Below, one piece after another: positions 15,458 through 23,194 of a stretch of 64,000 bases of DNA. Source of the stretch: Lentzea terrae (GTDB lineage Bacteria; Actinomycetota; Actinomycetes; Mycobacteriales; Pseudonocardiaceae). Position 1 is the stretch's first letter. Each line of letters starts with the position of its first letter. The stretch covers positions 99,534 to 163,533 of the forward strand of contig NZ_QFWW01000037.1 in assembly GCF_003265345.1 (NCBI RefSeq). Direction: 5' to 3'. Under the pieces are notes generated by a model, which did not search any database, was not told the origin of the DNA, and saw only the letters and a list, made by a program, of their open reading frames with translations. Both the position numbers and the translations under genes were made by a program.

Positions 15458-16323
15458 CAGCCGCTCTTCGGCGGTCGGACGATCCGTTCCTTGAGCTCCT
15501 TGGTGTGCCGGCGGCTCACCGGGAGCTCCTTGGCGCCGTCACCGGTGCCGATGACCACCGCGTACCCGTTCGCGGTCATGCGCAGCTCGCTCACCAACGG
15601 CAGCGCGACCAGGTACGACCGGTGGATGCGCACGAACCCAGCGTTCGCCCAGCGTTCCTCCAGCTGCGCCAGCGGGATGCGCACCAGGTGGCTGCCGTCC
15701 TGGGTGTGCAGGCGGGCGTAGTCGCCCTGCGCCTCGACGTACCGCACGGACGCGCGCGGCACGAGCTTGATGGTGCCGCCCAGCTCGACGGGGATGACCT
15801 CGTCGTCGGTCGGCTCTGCGGCCACGGCCTGCGCGGTGGCCGCGGCCGGTGCCTGTGGTGCGGCCGTGCGGCCCACGCGGTCGGCGACCCGGGAGATCGC
15901 CTTGAGGACGCGCTCCTCGTTGATCGGCTTGTTGATGAAGTCGAGCGCGCCGACGTCGAACGCCGTGACGAGCGCGTCGCGTTCCTCCACGCCCGTCACG
16001 AAGACGAGAGCGGGCGGGTGCCGGAACGCGCTGAGCACCCGTGCGAGATCCATGCCGGAGAGTCCGGGCATGTTGATGTCCGCGAACACCGCGTCGACCG
16101 GCGGGAGGCCGATCTTGGTTCGCGCCATCACCTCCTGCTCGTAGTCACCCCTCAGGATGCGCAGCGCCTCGGCAGCGTCGAAGGCCGTGAGGACGCGCCG
16201 GATGTGAGGACTGCTCTCGAGCAGGAACTTGATCTCGCTCAGGCCAGGAGCCTCGTCATCGACTGCGAGGACGAGGAGACCGGCGTTGTCTTGGGTACTC
16301 ACTGTGTCGGGCATCTTGCCCAT
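15454..16323 (-). CDS. LytTR-family response regulator
   Basis: A 289-residue regulator. The receiver domain (about 15-135) has the acidic pair VDDE near residue 22, the phospho-acceptor Asp82 in ADINMPG and the conserved Lys in INKPIN. A Pro/Ala-rich linker precedes a LytTR DNA-binding domain (about 178-285) with RYVEAQGDYARLHT, RIPLAQLEERW, FVRIHRSYLV and LPVSRRHTKELK. It belongs to the LytR/BtsR/YpdB type. The cognate kinase is probably the LytS-type protein at 17737-18999, separated only by sppA and small genes. ATG 16314 is an alternative start. Confidence 0.92.
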   Translation of the reverse strand: MGKMPDTVSTQDNAGLLVLAVDDEAPGLSEIKFLLESSPHIRRVLTAFDAAEALRILRGDYEQEVMARTKIGLPPVDAVFADINMPGLSGMDLARVLSAFRHPPALVFVTGVEERDALVTAFDVGALDFINKPINEERVLKAISRVADRVGRTAAPQAPAAATAQAVAAEPTDDEVIPVELGGTIKLVPRASVRYVEAQGDYARLHTQDGSHLVRIPLAQLEERWANAGFVRIHRSYLVALPLVSELRMTANGYAVVIGTGDGAKELPVSRRHTKELKERIVRPPKSGW

Positions 16324-16386
16324 CAATGTGCGGTCATGTCTACGCCGGGGTAGGTCCCGACACGCCCTGCGAAACCGAACTGATGC

Positions 16387-17247
16387 TCACAGCCCGAATC
16401 GGGACCAGCGAGCACGTTCCTCGAGGCTCGAGAGCACCTGCGTCACGAGATCGCCCGATCGGGTGGACGCGGCCGCGAGCCCGAGCTTGGCCAGCAACGG
16501 CTTCTTCGGCTCGGCGATCGTCAGCTCGGCGTCCGGGAAGCGCTTGGCGATCACGGTCCGGATGGTGCCGATGCCGTCGACCAGGCCGAGCTGCTGGGCC
16601 TTGGCGCCGGTCCAGATCTCACCGCTGAAGAGGTCTTCCTCGGTCTTGAGCTTGGCACCGCGGCGTTCGGTGACCCACGCCTTGAACTGCTCGTGCAGAT
16701 CGGCGTGCAGGCCCTTGAGCCACTCGACGTCCTCGGGCTTCTCGGCCTGGAACGGGTCGAGCCGCACCTTGTTCTCCCCAGCCGTGTAGACGCGACGCTC
16801 GACGCCGGCCTTGTCCAGCAGGCCGTTGAGCCCGAAGCCCGCGCTGACCACACCGATGGAACCCACAAGGCTCGTGCCGTGCGCGTAGATCTCGTCCGCG
16901 GCACACGCCAGCCAGTAGCCGCCACTCGCCGCCACGTCCTCGCAGAACGCGAGCACCGGCACGTGCTTCTTGGTGGCGAGCTCGCGGATGCGCTCGGCGA
17001 TGAGTGCTGACTGTGTCGGCGCCCCGCCGGGCGAGTTGATGAGCAGTGCCACGGCGATCAGGCGCTCGTTGTCGAACGCGCGGTTGATGGCCGTCTCGAC
17101 GTTCTGGAGGCTGATCGTGTTGCGCGTGACCGGCGAGGACTGCGGGGTGATCACCCCGTGCAACCGCACCGCGGCGACGACCGGCGGCCGCTCGCCCCGG
17201 TCCATGACCCTCGGAAGACGGGCCGCGATCTTGTCCGTGACGCTCAT
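16387..17247 (-). CDS. sppA: S49 family signal peptide peptidase SppA (short form)
   Basis: A 286-residue serine peptidase of the short SppA type that degrades cleaved signal peptides or membrane fragments. The nucleophile is Ser108 in DVAASGGYWLA and the general-base Lys160 lies in GENKVRLDPF; their 52-residue spacing equals that of the Bacillus enzyme. INSPGG and LVGSIGVV are also present. No clear N-terminal transmembrane helix is seen from ATG 17247, so it may be peripheral. It sits between the response regulator and kinase genes in the same orientation; no functional link is evident. Confidence 0.88.
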   Translation of the reverse strand: MSVTDKIAARLPRVMDRGERPPVVAAVRLHGVITPQSSPVTRNTISLQNVETAINRAFDNERLIAVALLINSPGGAPTQSALIAERIRELATKKHVPVLAFCEDVAASGGYWLACAADEIYAHGTSLVGSIGVVSAGFGLNGLLDKAGVERRVYTAGENKVRLDPFQAEKPEDVEWLKGLHADLHEQFKAWVTERRGAKLKTEEDLFSGEIWTGAKAQQLGLVDGIGTIRTVIAKRFPDAELTIAEPKKPLLAKLGLAAASTRSGDLVTQVLSSLEERARWSRFGL

Positions 17248-17344
17248 GTACTCGACAGTACGTGCGTTCCACGGCCACGCGGGAGCCTCGATGGTGGTCG
17301 GTTGCTCCCGCGTGACGTGGAACACGTGATGCTAGGTTCGGGCT

Positions 17345-17512
17345 GTGACGTTCAACCCGATCCGCTGGCTCGAACGCTATGTCGAGTGGTGGGACGACCG
17401 GGGCAGGCAAAACGCCGCCGGACCGACGCCGATGCACATCTACTGGATGTGGGTGAGCTGGAGCGTGTGCGCCGTCGTGCTGATCACGACTTTGGCTGTT
17501 GCAGCCCGCTGA
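17345..17512 (+). CDS. Small single-pass membrane protein, 55 aa
   Basis: GTG 17345 to TGA 17512 encodes 55 residues: an aromatic and charged N-terminus (RWLERYVEWWDDRGRQ) and one C-terminal membrane helix (MWVSWSVCAVVLITTLAV). Third-codon positions are almost all G or C, as in real genes of this window. It is divergent from sppA and its promoter must lie in the 97 bp between them. The ribosome site is weak. Function unknown. Confidence 0.6.
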   Translation: MTFNPIRWLERYVEWWDDRGRQNAAGPTPMHIYWMWVSWSVCAVVLITTLAVAAR

Positions 17513-17524
17513 CCTGCAGGCTTC

Positions 17525-17605
17525 TCAGCACTTGCAGCTGTTGAACCCCTTGGCGGTGCACTTGATGCAGACGCGGACGCGCTCGGGTGCTTGTTGTTCC
17601 TGCAA
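17525..17605 (-). CDS. Candidate 26-residue Cys-rich micro-protein
   Basis: TTG 17605 to TGA 17525 encodes 26 residues ending RVCIKCTAKGFNSCKC, with a CxxC and a CxC pair. From the seventh codon on nearly every codon ends in G or C, unlike the surrounding noncoding DNA. GGG lies about 10 nt upstream of TTG. An upstream in-frame TAA at 17618 limits any extension. The Cys pattern would suit zinc or iron binding, or a peptide precursor. No family recognised; existence is an inference from codon bias and Cys spacing. Confidence 0.4.
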   Translation of the reverse strand: MQEQQAPERVRVCIKCTAKGFNSCKC

Positions 17606-17627
17606 TTGATGTTGCCCTTAACTCGCG

Positions 17628-17656
17628 GCCGGCCCCTGTTGCACAAAACGGCCGGC
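17628..17656 (-). terminator. GCCGGCC/GGCCGGC hairpin
   Basis: Seven-bp perfect arms at 17628-17634 and 17650-17656 with a 15-nt loop lie downstream of the histidine-kinase stop at 17737 on the minus strand. It may terminate that transcript. No U-run is seen. Confidence 0.4.
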
Positions 17657-17708
17657 TGTTCATTGGTCAACACCACAATCGGCAGGTTCAGCTTCCGAGT
17701 TGAGGATG

Positions 17709-17722
17709 GTTGAGCGCTCAAC
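17709..17722. promoter_or_regulatory. 14-bp perfect palindrome GTTGAGCGCTCAAC
   Basis: A perfect palindrome 15 bp beyond the kinase stop codon. With no loop it is a poor terminator, so a protein-binding site is possible; alternatively it contributes to termination with the hairpin at 17628-17656. Confidence 0.35.
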
Positions 17723-17736
17723 TTCTGGCGCCGAGG

Positions 17737-18999
17737 TCAGGCGCGGATGGCCGGCTGCTCGTTCGTCATCGGCTCGTCGGTGAGCTGCGAGCCCAGGTTC
17801 AGGTTCGGCAGCACGTTCCGCGCGAACTTCGGCACCTTGAGGATGACCTTGGTGCCCGCGTTGGGGGCGGTCTCCACGACCAGGGCGTACTCGGCGCCGA
17901 ACACCGTGCGCATGCGGTCGTTGATGTTGCCGATGCCGACGTGCGCGCCGGTCTGGTGGGCGTCCTTGATGTCGTCGAGGCGGTCCGGATCCATGCCGAC
18001 GCCGTCGTCCTCGACGCTGATCAGGGCCTCGTTGCCGTTGTCCTCAGCGGTGATCGTGAGCATGCCGCCGCCGGGCTTCTTGGCCAGGCCGTGCCTCACC
18101 GCGTTCTCGACCAGCGGCTGGAGCACGAGGAACGGCAGGACTACCTGCAGGACCTCGGGGGCGATGCGCAGGCGCACGGTCAGCCGCGAGCCGTACCTGG
18201 CCTGTTCGATCGTCAGGTAGCGGTCGATGTTGGTCAGCTCGTCCGACAGCGTCGTGAACAGGCCGTCGGTGCGGAACGAGTAGCGGGTGAACTCCGCGAA
18301 CTCCTGCAGCAGCTCGCGGGCGTGCGCCGGGTCGGTGCGGATCAGCGACGAGATCGTGTTCAGCGCGTTGTAGACGAAGTGCGGCGAGATCTGGGCTCGC
18401 AGCGCCCTCACTTCGGCTTGGGCGAGCGCCTGCCGTTGCTTCTGGACGACCTCGAGTTCTAGCTGCGTGGAGACGAACCGGGCGGTCTCCTCGGCCATCC
18501 GGATCTGGCGCTTGGACGCGACCCCGGACACCACGATCAGGGTTCCGGCGACGTCACCCTCGACAACCAGCGGAACGACAACAACGCTGTGCAGTGAGCA
18601 CGGGCCCTGCAGCTCGCAGCCGAGCTTGCGGTGGTCGACGTGCTCTTTGTGACAGTTGTTGATGGCACGGGCGACCGTGTCGCGGAGGTACTCGTAGTGG
18701 TCGTTCGCGCCGCCGTCCCACGACAGGACGGTGCCCTCTTCGTCGGTGATGGCGACCGCGACGCAGCGCAGCATCTCGCGCAGGTGGGGTGTGGCCTTGT
18801 TCGCGGCTTCCTCGGTCAGGCCCGCGCGGAGGTCGCTCGACGCCCTGGACATGCGGTCGAGCATGTCCATCACAGCATCCTCGACCGAGGTGCTGACTCG
18901 TCGAGCGCGGCACAGCATCACGAAGAGGCCGAGAACGGCCAGGGTCGCGATGACGCCGAGCACTGCGCGCTCGGTCAACAGGTCGCCCACAAGGCACAT
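17737..18999 (-). CDS. LytS-type sensor histidine kinase
   Basis: About 420 residues. One N-terminal membrane helix (about 10-30, VLGVIATLAVLGLFVMLC), a GAF-like sensory region (about 70-165, with CHKEHVDHRKLGCELQGPC), then the His-kinase core: phospho-acceptor His207 in QISPHFVYNALN, N-box LVENAVRHGL, and G-box DDGVGMD and GIGNINDRM. Unlike classical LytS it has a single membrane helix rather than five or six, so the signal is probably read by the GAF-like domain. ATG 18999 is the most natural start. It is divergent from lutABC and most likely pairs with the LytTR regulator at 15454. Confidence 0.9.
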   Translation of the reverse strand: MCLVGDLLTERAVLGVIATLAVLGLFVMLCRARRVSTSVEDAVMDMLDRMSRASSDLRAGLTEEAANKATPHLREMLRCVAVAITDEEGTVLSWDGGANDHYEYLRDTVARAINNCHKEHVDHRKLGCELQGPCSLHSVVVVPLVVEGDVAGTLIVVSGVASKRQIRMAEETARFVSTQLELEVVQKQRQALAQAEVRALRAQISPHFVYNALNTISSLIRTDPAHARELLQEFAEFTRYSFRTDGLFTTLSDELTNIDRYLTIEQARYGSRLTVRLRIAPEVLQVVLPFLVLQPLVENAVRHGLAKKPGGGMLTITAEDNGNEALISVEDDGVGMDPDRLDDIKDAHQTGAHVGIGNINDRMRTVFGAEYALVVETAPNAGTKVILKVPKFARNVLPNLNLGSQLTDEPMTNEQPAIRA

Positions 19000-19104
19000 G
19001 CTGTGCTGTGGGGTGGCCGGATAGCAAGAGGCGCGCCCGGCGTACCCCCGTACGGTCCACCGATCCGGGTAGACATCCGATGATTTTGGGGAGAGGGTGT
19101 GCCC

Positions 19105-19818
19105 GTGAAAGTGGCCCTGTTCGCGACCTGCCTCACCGACACGTTCTTCCCGTCGACGGCCCGTGCTGTCGTGCGTCTGCTCGAACGACTCGGCTGTTCG
19201 GTGGAGTTCCCGCTCGACCAGACGTGCTGCGGGCAGATGCACTTCAACACCGGCTATCGGGAGCACGCGAAGCCGTTGGCGCGCAAGTACACCGACGTTT
19301 TTCAGAACTACGACTACGTGGTTGCGCCATCCGGGTCATGCGCGGGCATGGTTCGGGAGATCCATCCCACGCTGGGCACGTCGCCGCCGCGGACGTTCGA
19401 GCTCGCCGAGTTCCTCGTGGACGTGCTGGGCGTGACCGACGTGGGCGCCTGGTTCCCCCACCGGGTCACCTACCACCCCACCTGCCACTCGTTGCGCATG
19501 CTGGGCGTCGGGGACAAGCCGATGGCGCTGCTCAGGGCGGTCAAGGGACTCGATCTGGTGGAACTGCCGGACTCGACGCACTGCTGCGGCTTCGGCGGCA
19601 CGTTCGCGGTGAAGAACGCCGAGACGTCCACGGCGATGCTCGCCGACAAGATGCGGTGCGTGCTCGACACCGGCGCGGAAGTTCTGTCCGCGGGTGACAA
19701 CTCCTGCCTCATGCACATCGGCGGTGGCCTGTCGCGGTTGCGCGCGGGCGTCCGGCCGGTGCACCTGGCGGAGATCCTGGCTTCGACGGAGGAGGACCCG
19801 TGGCGCGCAACCCCGTGA
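19105..19818 (+). CDS. lutA: Lactate utilisation protein LutA (Fe-S oxidoreductase)
   Basis: A 237-residue protein with two CCG domains (TCCGQMHFNTGY near residue 37 and HCCGFGGTFAVKNAE near 158), plus conserved CHSLRMLG and NSCLMHIGG. In the LutABC complex it oxidises L-lactate to pyruvate together with the LutB iron-sulfur subunit. GTG 19105 has GGGGAGAGGG 7 nt upstream and is preferred over GTG 19099. First gene of lutABC; the kinase gene is divergent, leaving about 105 bp for promoters. Confidence 0.95.
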   Translation: MKVALFATCLTDTFFPSTARAVVRLLERLGCSVEFPLDQTCCGQMHFNTGYREHAKPLARKYTDVFQNYDYVVAPSGSCAGMVREIHPTLGTSPPRTFELAEFLVDVLGVTDVGAWFPHRVTYHPTCHSLRMLGVGDKPMALLRAVKGLDLVELPDSTHCCGFGGTFAVKNAETSTAMLADKMRCVLDTGAEVLSAGDNSCLMHIGGGLSRLRAGVRPVHLAEILASTEEDPWRATP

Positions 19819-21218
19819 CGTGGCTGGGCAGCCCGACGTTCCCCAAGGCCGCGCACAAGGCGCTGGCCGACACCCAGCTGCGGCAGAACCTGCGCAAGGC
19901 CACCGGAACCATCCGGGCCCGCAGGGCAGCCGCGGTCGCCGAGATGACCGACTGGGAGATGCTCAGGGTCGCCGGCGAGCAGATCAAGGACGACGTGCTG
20001 GCACGCCTCGACACGCTCCTCGTGCAGCTGGAGGAGTCCGTCACGGCACGAGGCGGCGTCGTCCACTGGGCACGTGACGCCGAAGAGGCGAACCGGATCG
20101 TGCTCGACCTCTGCCGCGCGCAGAACGCGGCCGAGGTGGTCAAGGTCAAGTCCATGGCCACGGCGGAGATCGGGCTCAACGAGGCACTCGAAGCCGGTGG
20201 CGTGCACGCGATCGAGACCGACCTCGCCGAGCTGATCGTGCAGCTCGGCGACGACCGGCCGTCGCACATCCTGGTGCCCGCGATCCACCGCAACCGCTCG
20301 GAGATCCGCGAGATCTTCCAGCGCCGCATGGGGGTCGAGGTCTCCGACGAACCGGCGGACCTCGCCGAGGCCGCACGGGTCTACCTGCGCGAGAAGTTCC
20401 TGACCACGAAGGTGGCCATCTCCGGAGCCAACTTCGCCGTCGCCGACACCGGGTCGATCGTGGTGCTGGAGTCCGAGGGCAACGGCCGGATGTGCCTGAC
20501 GCTGCCGGAAACCCTGATCACCGTGATGGGCATCGAGAAGCTCGTGCCGACGTGGCAGGACCTCGAGGTCTTCCTGCAGCTGCTGCCGCGGTCGTCCACA
20601 GCGGAACGGATGAACCCGTACACGAGCGTGTGGACCGGCGTGACCCCTGGCGACGGTCCACAGCAGTTCCACCTGGTGCTGATCGACAACGGCCGCACTC
20701 AGACCCTCGAAGATTCCATTGGGCGCCAAGCACTGCGGTGCATCCGGTGCTCGGCCTGCCTGAACGTCTGCCCGGTCTACGAACGCACGGGCGGCCAGTC
20801 GTACGGCTCGGTCTACCCCGGTCCGATCGGCGCGATCCTGACGCCGCAGCTGGTCGGCGACATGCACGACAAGCAGGCCGCCTCGCTGCCGTTCGCGTCT
20901 TCGTTGTGCGGCGCGTGTTTCGAGGTCTGCCCGGTGCGGATCGACATCCCGTCCGTCCTCACGCACCTGCGCGCCGAGGTGGTGGAAGCCAAGGGGCGCA
21001 CCGCGGAATCGGTCGCGATGTCCGCCGCCGCGTGGATCTTCGCCTCGGCCTCGCGGTACGAGAAGGCGCAGAAAGCCGGTTCGCTGGCCCGTTTCCTGGC
21101 CAAGGACGGGAAGATCACGTCCCTGCCGTGGCCCGGTTCGAAGTGGACGTCCTCACGGGACGTGCCCGCGCCGCCGCAAGAGTCGTTCCGCACGTGGTGG
21201 AGGAAGAACCGTGGCTAG
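19800..21218 (+). CDS. lutB: Lactate utilisation iron-sulfur protein LutB
   Basis: A 472-residue subunit with the DUF162/LUD domain (about 60-300, with SGANFAVADTGSIVVLESEG) followed by two 4Fe-4S motifs (CIRCSACLNVCPVY and CGACFEVCPVRID) and the DUF3390-like C-terminal tail ending PPQESFRTWWRKNRG. It overlaps lutA by 19 bp, indicating tight coupling. All eight cluster cysteines are present, so it should be a functional electron-transfer subunit of L-lactate oxidation. Confidence 0.95.
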   Translation: MARNPVTWLGSPTFPKAAHKALADTQLRQNLRKATGTIRARRAAAVAEMTDWEMLRVAGEQIKDDVLARLDTLLVQLEESVTARGGVVHWARDAEEANRIVLDLCRAQNAAEVVKVKSMATAEIGLNEALEAGGVHAIETDLAELIVQLGDDRPSHILVPAIHRNRSEIREIFQRRMGVEVSDEPADLAEAARVYLREKFLTTKVAISGANFAVADTGSIVVLESEGNGRMCLTLPETLITVMGIEKLVPTWQDLEVFLQLLPRSSTAERMNPYTSVWTGVTPGDGPQQFHLVLIDNGRTQTLEDSIGRQALRCIRCSACLNVCPVYERTGGQSYGSVYPGPIGAILTPQLVGDMHDKQAASLPFASSLCGACFEVCPVRIDIPSVLTHLRAEVVEAKGRTAESVAMSAAAWIFASASRYEKAQKAGSLARFLAKDGKITSLPWPGSKWTSSRDVPAPPQESFRTWWRKNRG

Positions 21219-21789
21219 CGCACGAGAAGAGATCCTCGCGCGGATCAAGGCGGCACGCGTGCCTCCAGCAGCGCCGGTCGTCCGCGGGTACAACCGGCAG
21301 GGACCGAGCAGCGTCGAGCTGTTCGCCGAACGGGTCGCCGACTACCGCGCGATCGTGCACACCGTCAGCGGCGTGCCCGAGTTCCTGACCTCGTTGCGGG
21401 GCAAGCGAATCGTGGCTCCGGCGGACGTGCCGGCGGAGTGGCTGGTCGACGGCGTCACGTGGCTGCACGAGCCGTTGTCGATCGAGGAGCTCGACCAGGC
21501 GGACGGCGTGCTGACCGGGTGCGCGGTGGCGATCGCCGACACCGGCACGATCGTCCTCGACGGTGGCGAAGCGCAGGGACGGCGGGCGTTGACGCTGCTG
21601 CCCGACTACCACCTGTGCGTGGTGCGGGCGGACCAGATCGCGGGCTCGGTGCCGGAAGCGTTGGCACGGCTGGAACCTACTCGGCCGTTGACGTTCATCA
21701 GCGGTCCGTCCGCGACGAGCGACATCGAGCTGAACCGGGTGGAGGGCGTCCACGGCCCGCGCACCCTGGAAGTGCTGATCGTCACTTGA
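21211..21789 (+). CDS. lutC: Lactate utilisation protein LutC
   Basis: A 192-residue LUD-domain protein (DGVLTGCAVAIADTGTIVLDG, LTLLPDYHLCVV, FISGPSATSDIELNRVEGVHGP), the third subunit of the LutABC lactate-oxidising system. GTG start overlaps lutB by 8 bp. Ends in an 8-bp convergent overlap with the DNA glycosylase gene. The gene order A-B-C is the standard one. Confidence 0.95.
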   Translation: MASAREEILARIKAARVPPAAPVVRGYNRQGPSSVELFAERVADYRAIVHTVSGVPEFLTSLRGKRIVAPADVPAEWLVDGVTWLHEPLSIEELDQADGVLTGCAVAIADTGTIVLDGGEAQGRRALTLLPDYHLCVVRADQIAGSVPEALARLEPTRPLTFISGPSATSDIELNRVEGVHGPRTLEVLIVT

Positions 21790-22648
21790 GCAGGCGTGAC
21801 AACCGGCGGTCGGCCAACGGCTTGCCGCCGGTCTGGCACGTCGGGCAGTACTGGAACGCCTTGTCCGCGAACGACACCTCGCGCACCGTGTCACCGCAGA
21901 CGGGACACGGCAGCCCGGTGCGCGCGTGCACCCGCAGGCCCGACCGCTTCTCGCCCTTGAGCCGGGCCGCGTCCTGGCCGACGGACCGCGCCACGGCGTC
22001 GGTCAACGTGCTGAGCATCGCCTCGTGCAGCCGGTCCAGCTGCTCCTCGTTGAGCTTCCCCGCCGTCGCATAGGGCGACAACCGGGCCATGTGCATGATC
22101 TCGTCGGAGTAGGCGTTGCCGATGCCCGCGATCAGGCTCTGGTCGGTCAGCGCCGTCTTCAATCGTTCGGTGCGCTTGGCCAGCAGGTCTTCCAGCTGCG
22201 TGCGGGTGATCCCCAACGCGTCCGGACCCAGCTTGGCCACGCTCGCGATGGTCTTCGGGTCGCGCACGATCCACGCCGCGAGGCCCTTCTTCGTGCCGGC
22301 TTCCGTCAGGTCGAACCCGGGTCCCTGCCCTGGCGGCCCGAGGTGCACGCGCAGCGCCAGCGGACCGCGGCCCTGCTTGGGTGGCGGCGCGGACATGGTG
22401 TCGGCCCAGCGCAGCCAACCGGCGCGGGCGAGGTGCACGACCAGGTGCAGGCCGTCCGCGACCTCCAGATCGAGGTGCTTGCCGTGCCGGTGCGCGGCCA
22501 CGACCTCCTGACCGTGCAGCGCGGTCCACGGCGGGTCGAACGTCTTGAGCACCTGCAGTGACGCCACGTCGACGCGGTGCACGGTTCGGCCCACCGCGTT
22601 CTCACGCAGGTGGTGGACCAGTGCTTCTACCTCGGGTAGCTCGGGCAC
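21782..22648 (-). CDS. Fpg/Nei family DNA glycosylase
   Basis: A 288-residue bifunctional DNA glycosylase/AP lyase. The N-terminus MPELPEVE holds the catalytic Pro2 and Glu3; GIGNAYSDEIMHMA is the helix-two-turn-helix region; the zinc finger near the C-terminus has CPVC and CPTC separated by 18 residues (four Cys). Substrates are oxidised bases; whether it prefers purines (Fpg) or pyrimidines (Nei) is not clear. It is followed at 22664 by a membrane-protein gene in the same direction. Confidence 0.92.
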   Translation of the reverse strand: MPELPEVEALVHHLRENAVGRTVHRVDVASLQVLKTFDPPWTALHGQEVVAAHRHGKHLDLEVADGLHLVVHLARAGWLRWADTMSAPPPKQGRGPLALRVHLGPPGQGPGFDLTEAGTKKGLAAWIVRDPKTIASVAKLGPDALGITRTQLEDLLAKRTERLKTALTDQSLIAGIGNAYSDEIMHMARLSPYATAGKLNEEQLDRLHEAMLSTLTDAVARSVGQDAARLKGEKRSGLRVHARTGLPCPVCGDTVREVSFADKAFQYCPTCQTGGKPLADRRLSRLLK

Positions 22649-22663
22649 CGCTCCAGTGTCGCA

Positions 22664-23101
22664 TCAGTCGACGGGCTGCAACGGGCCTTCGACGTCGGGC
22701 AGCGAGTGCATCTCGATCGTGCGCGCGACGCGCGAGGCCTCCTGGCGCACCGCCATCGGACCCCTGACCTGGCCGATCCACCGTTCGGGTGGCAGCTCGT
22801 CGGCCGTGGCCTTGCTCTCCGCGACCAGCGTGTGCGGCCGGCGCAGCGCCCAGCGGACCGGGAAGAACGCGAACAGGAAGATCAGCGCGAGGATCAGCCA
22901 CGCGGGCACGACCACCTGCTCGGGCGTCCAGGCGATCAGCACGACCACCATGATGGCCAGCATGCCCGCCATCATGATGCCGGGCAGGACGCCACCGCTG
23001 ACGTCGTGCTCGAAGTCGTCGGACTCCACCGGGTTGCGCCACTCGATGCGGCTGTGGACCGTCCACATCCGCCCGTCGGCACCGCGCACCAGCCGCGTCA
23101 T
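22664..23101 (-). CDS. Two-helix membrane protein (DUF983-like)
   Basis: A 145-residue protein with an N-terminal cytoplasmic segment (MTRLVRGADGRMWTVHSRIE), two membrane helices (about 40-58, LPGIMMAGMLAIMVVVLIAW; about 65-83, PAWLILALIFLFAFFPV) and a charged C-terminal domain with ELPPERWIGQVRG. It resembles actinobacterial proteins loosely labelled DUF983. Function unknown. Its stop lies 15 bp upstream of the glycosylase ATG, so they may share a transcript. Confidence 0.75.
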   Translation of the reverse strand: MTRLVRGADGRMWTVHSRIEWRNPVESDDFEHDVSGGVLPGIMMAGMLAIMVVVLIAWTPEQVVVPAWLILALIFLFAFFPVRWALRRPHTLVAESKATADELPPERWIGQVRGPMAVRQEASRVARTIEMHSLPDVEGPLQPVD

Positions 23102-23194
23102 AAACCCGCTCCCACGCTCGGTCGGTTCTGCTCAAACCGTACCTGGCGCGAGGCGAGCCTTGTGGGTGAACTCGCCCTATCGAGATCGTTACCG

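Noticed and set aside
17440-17721. 93-codon minus-strand frame
   Set aside because: Different frame from the Cys-rich candidate; composition is Ser/Ala/Pro shadow-like and it runs antisense to the 55-residue gene.
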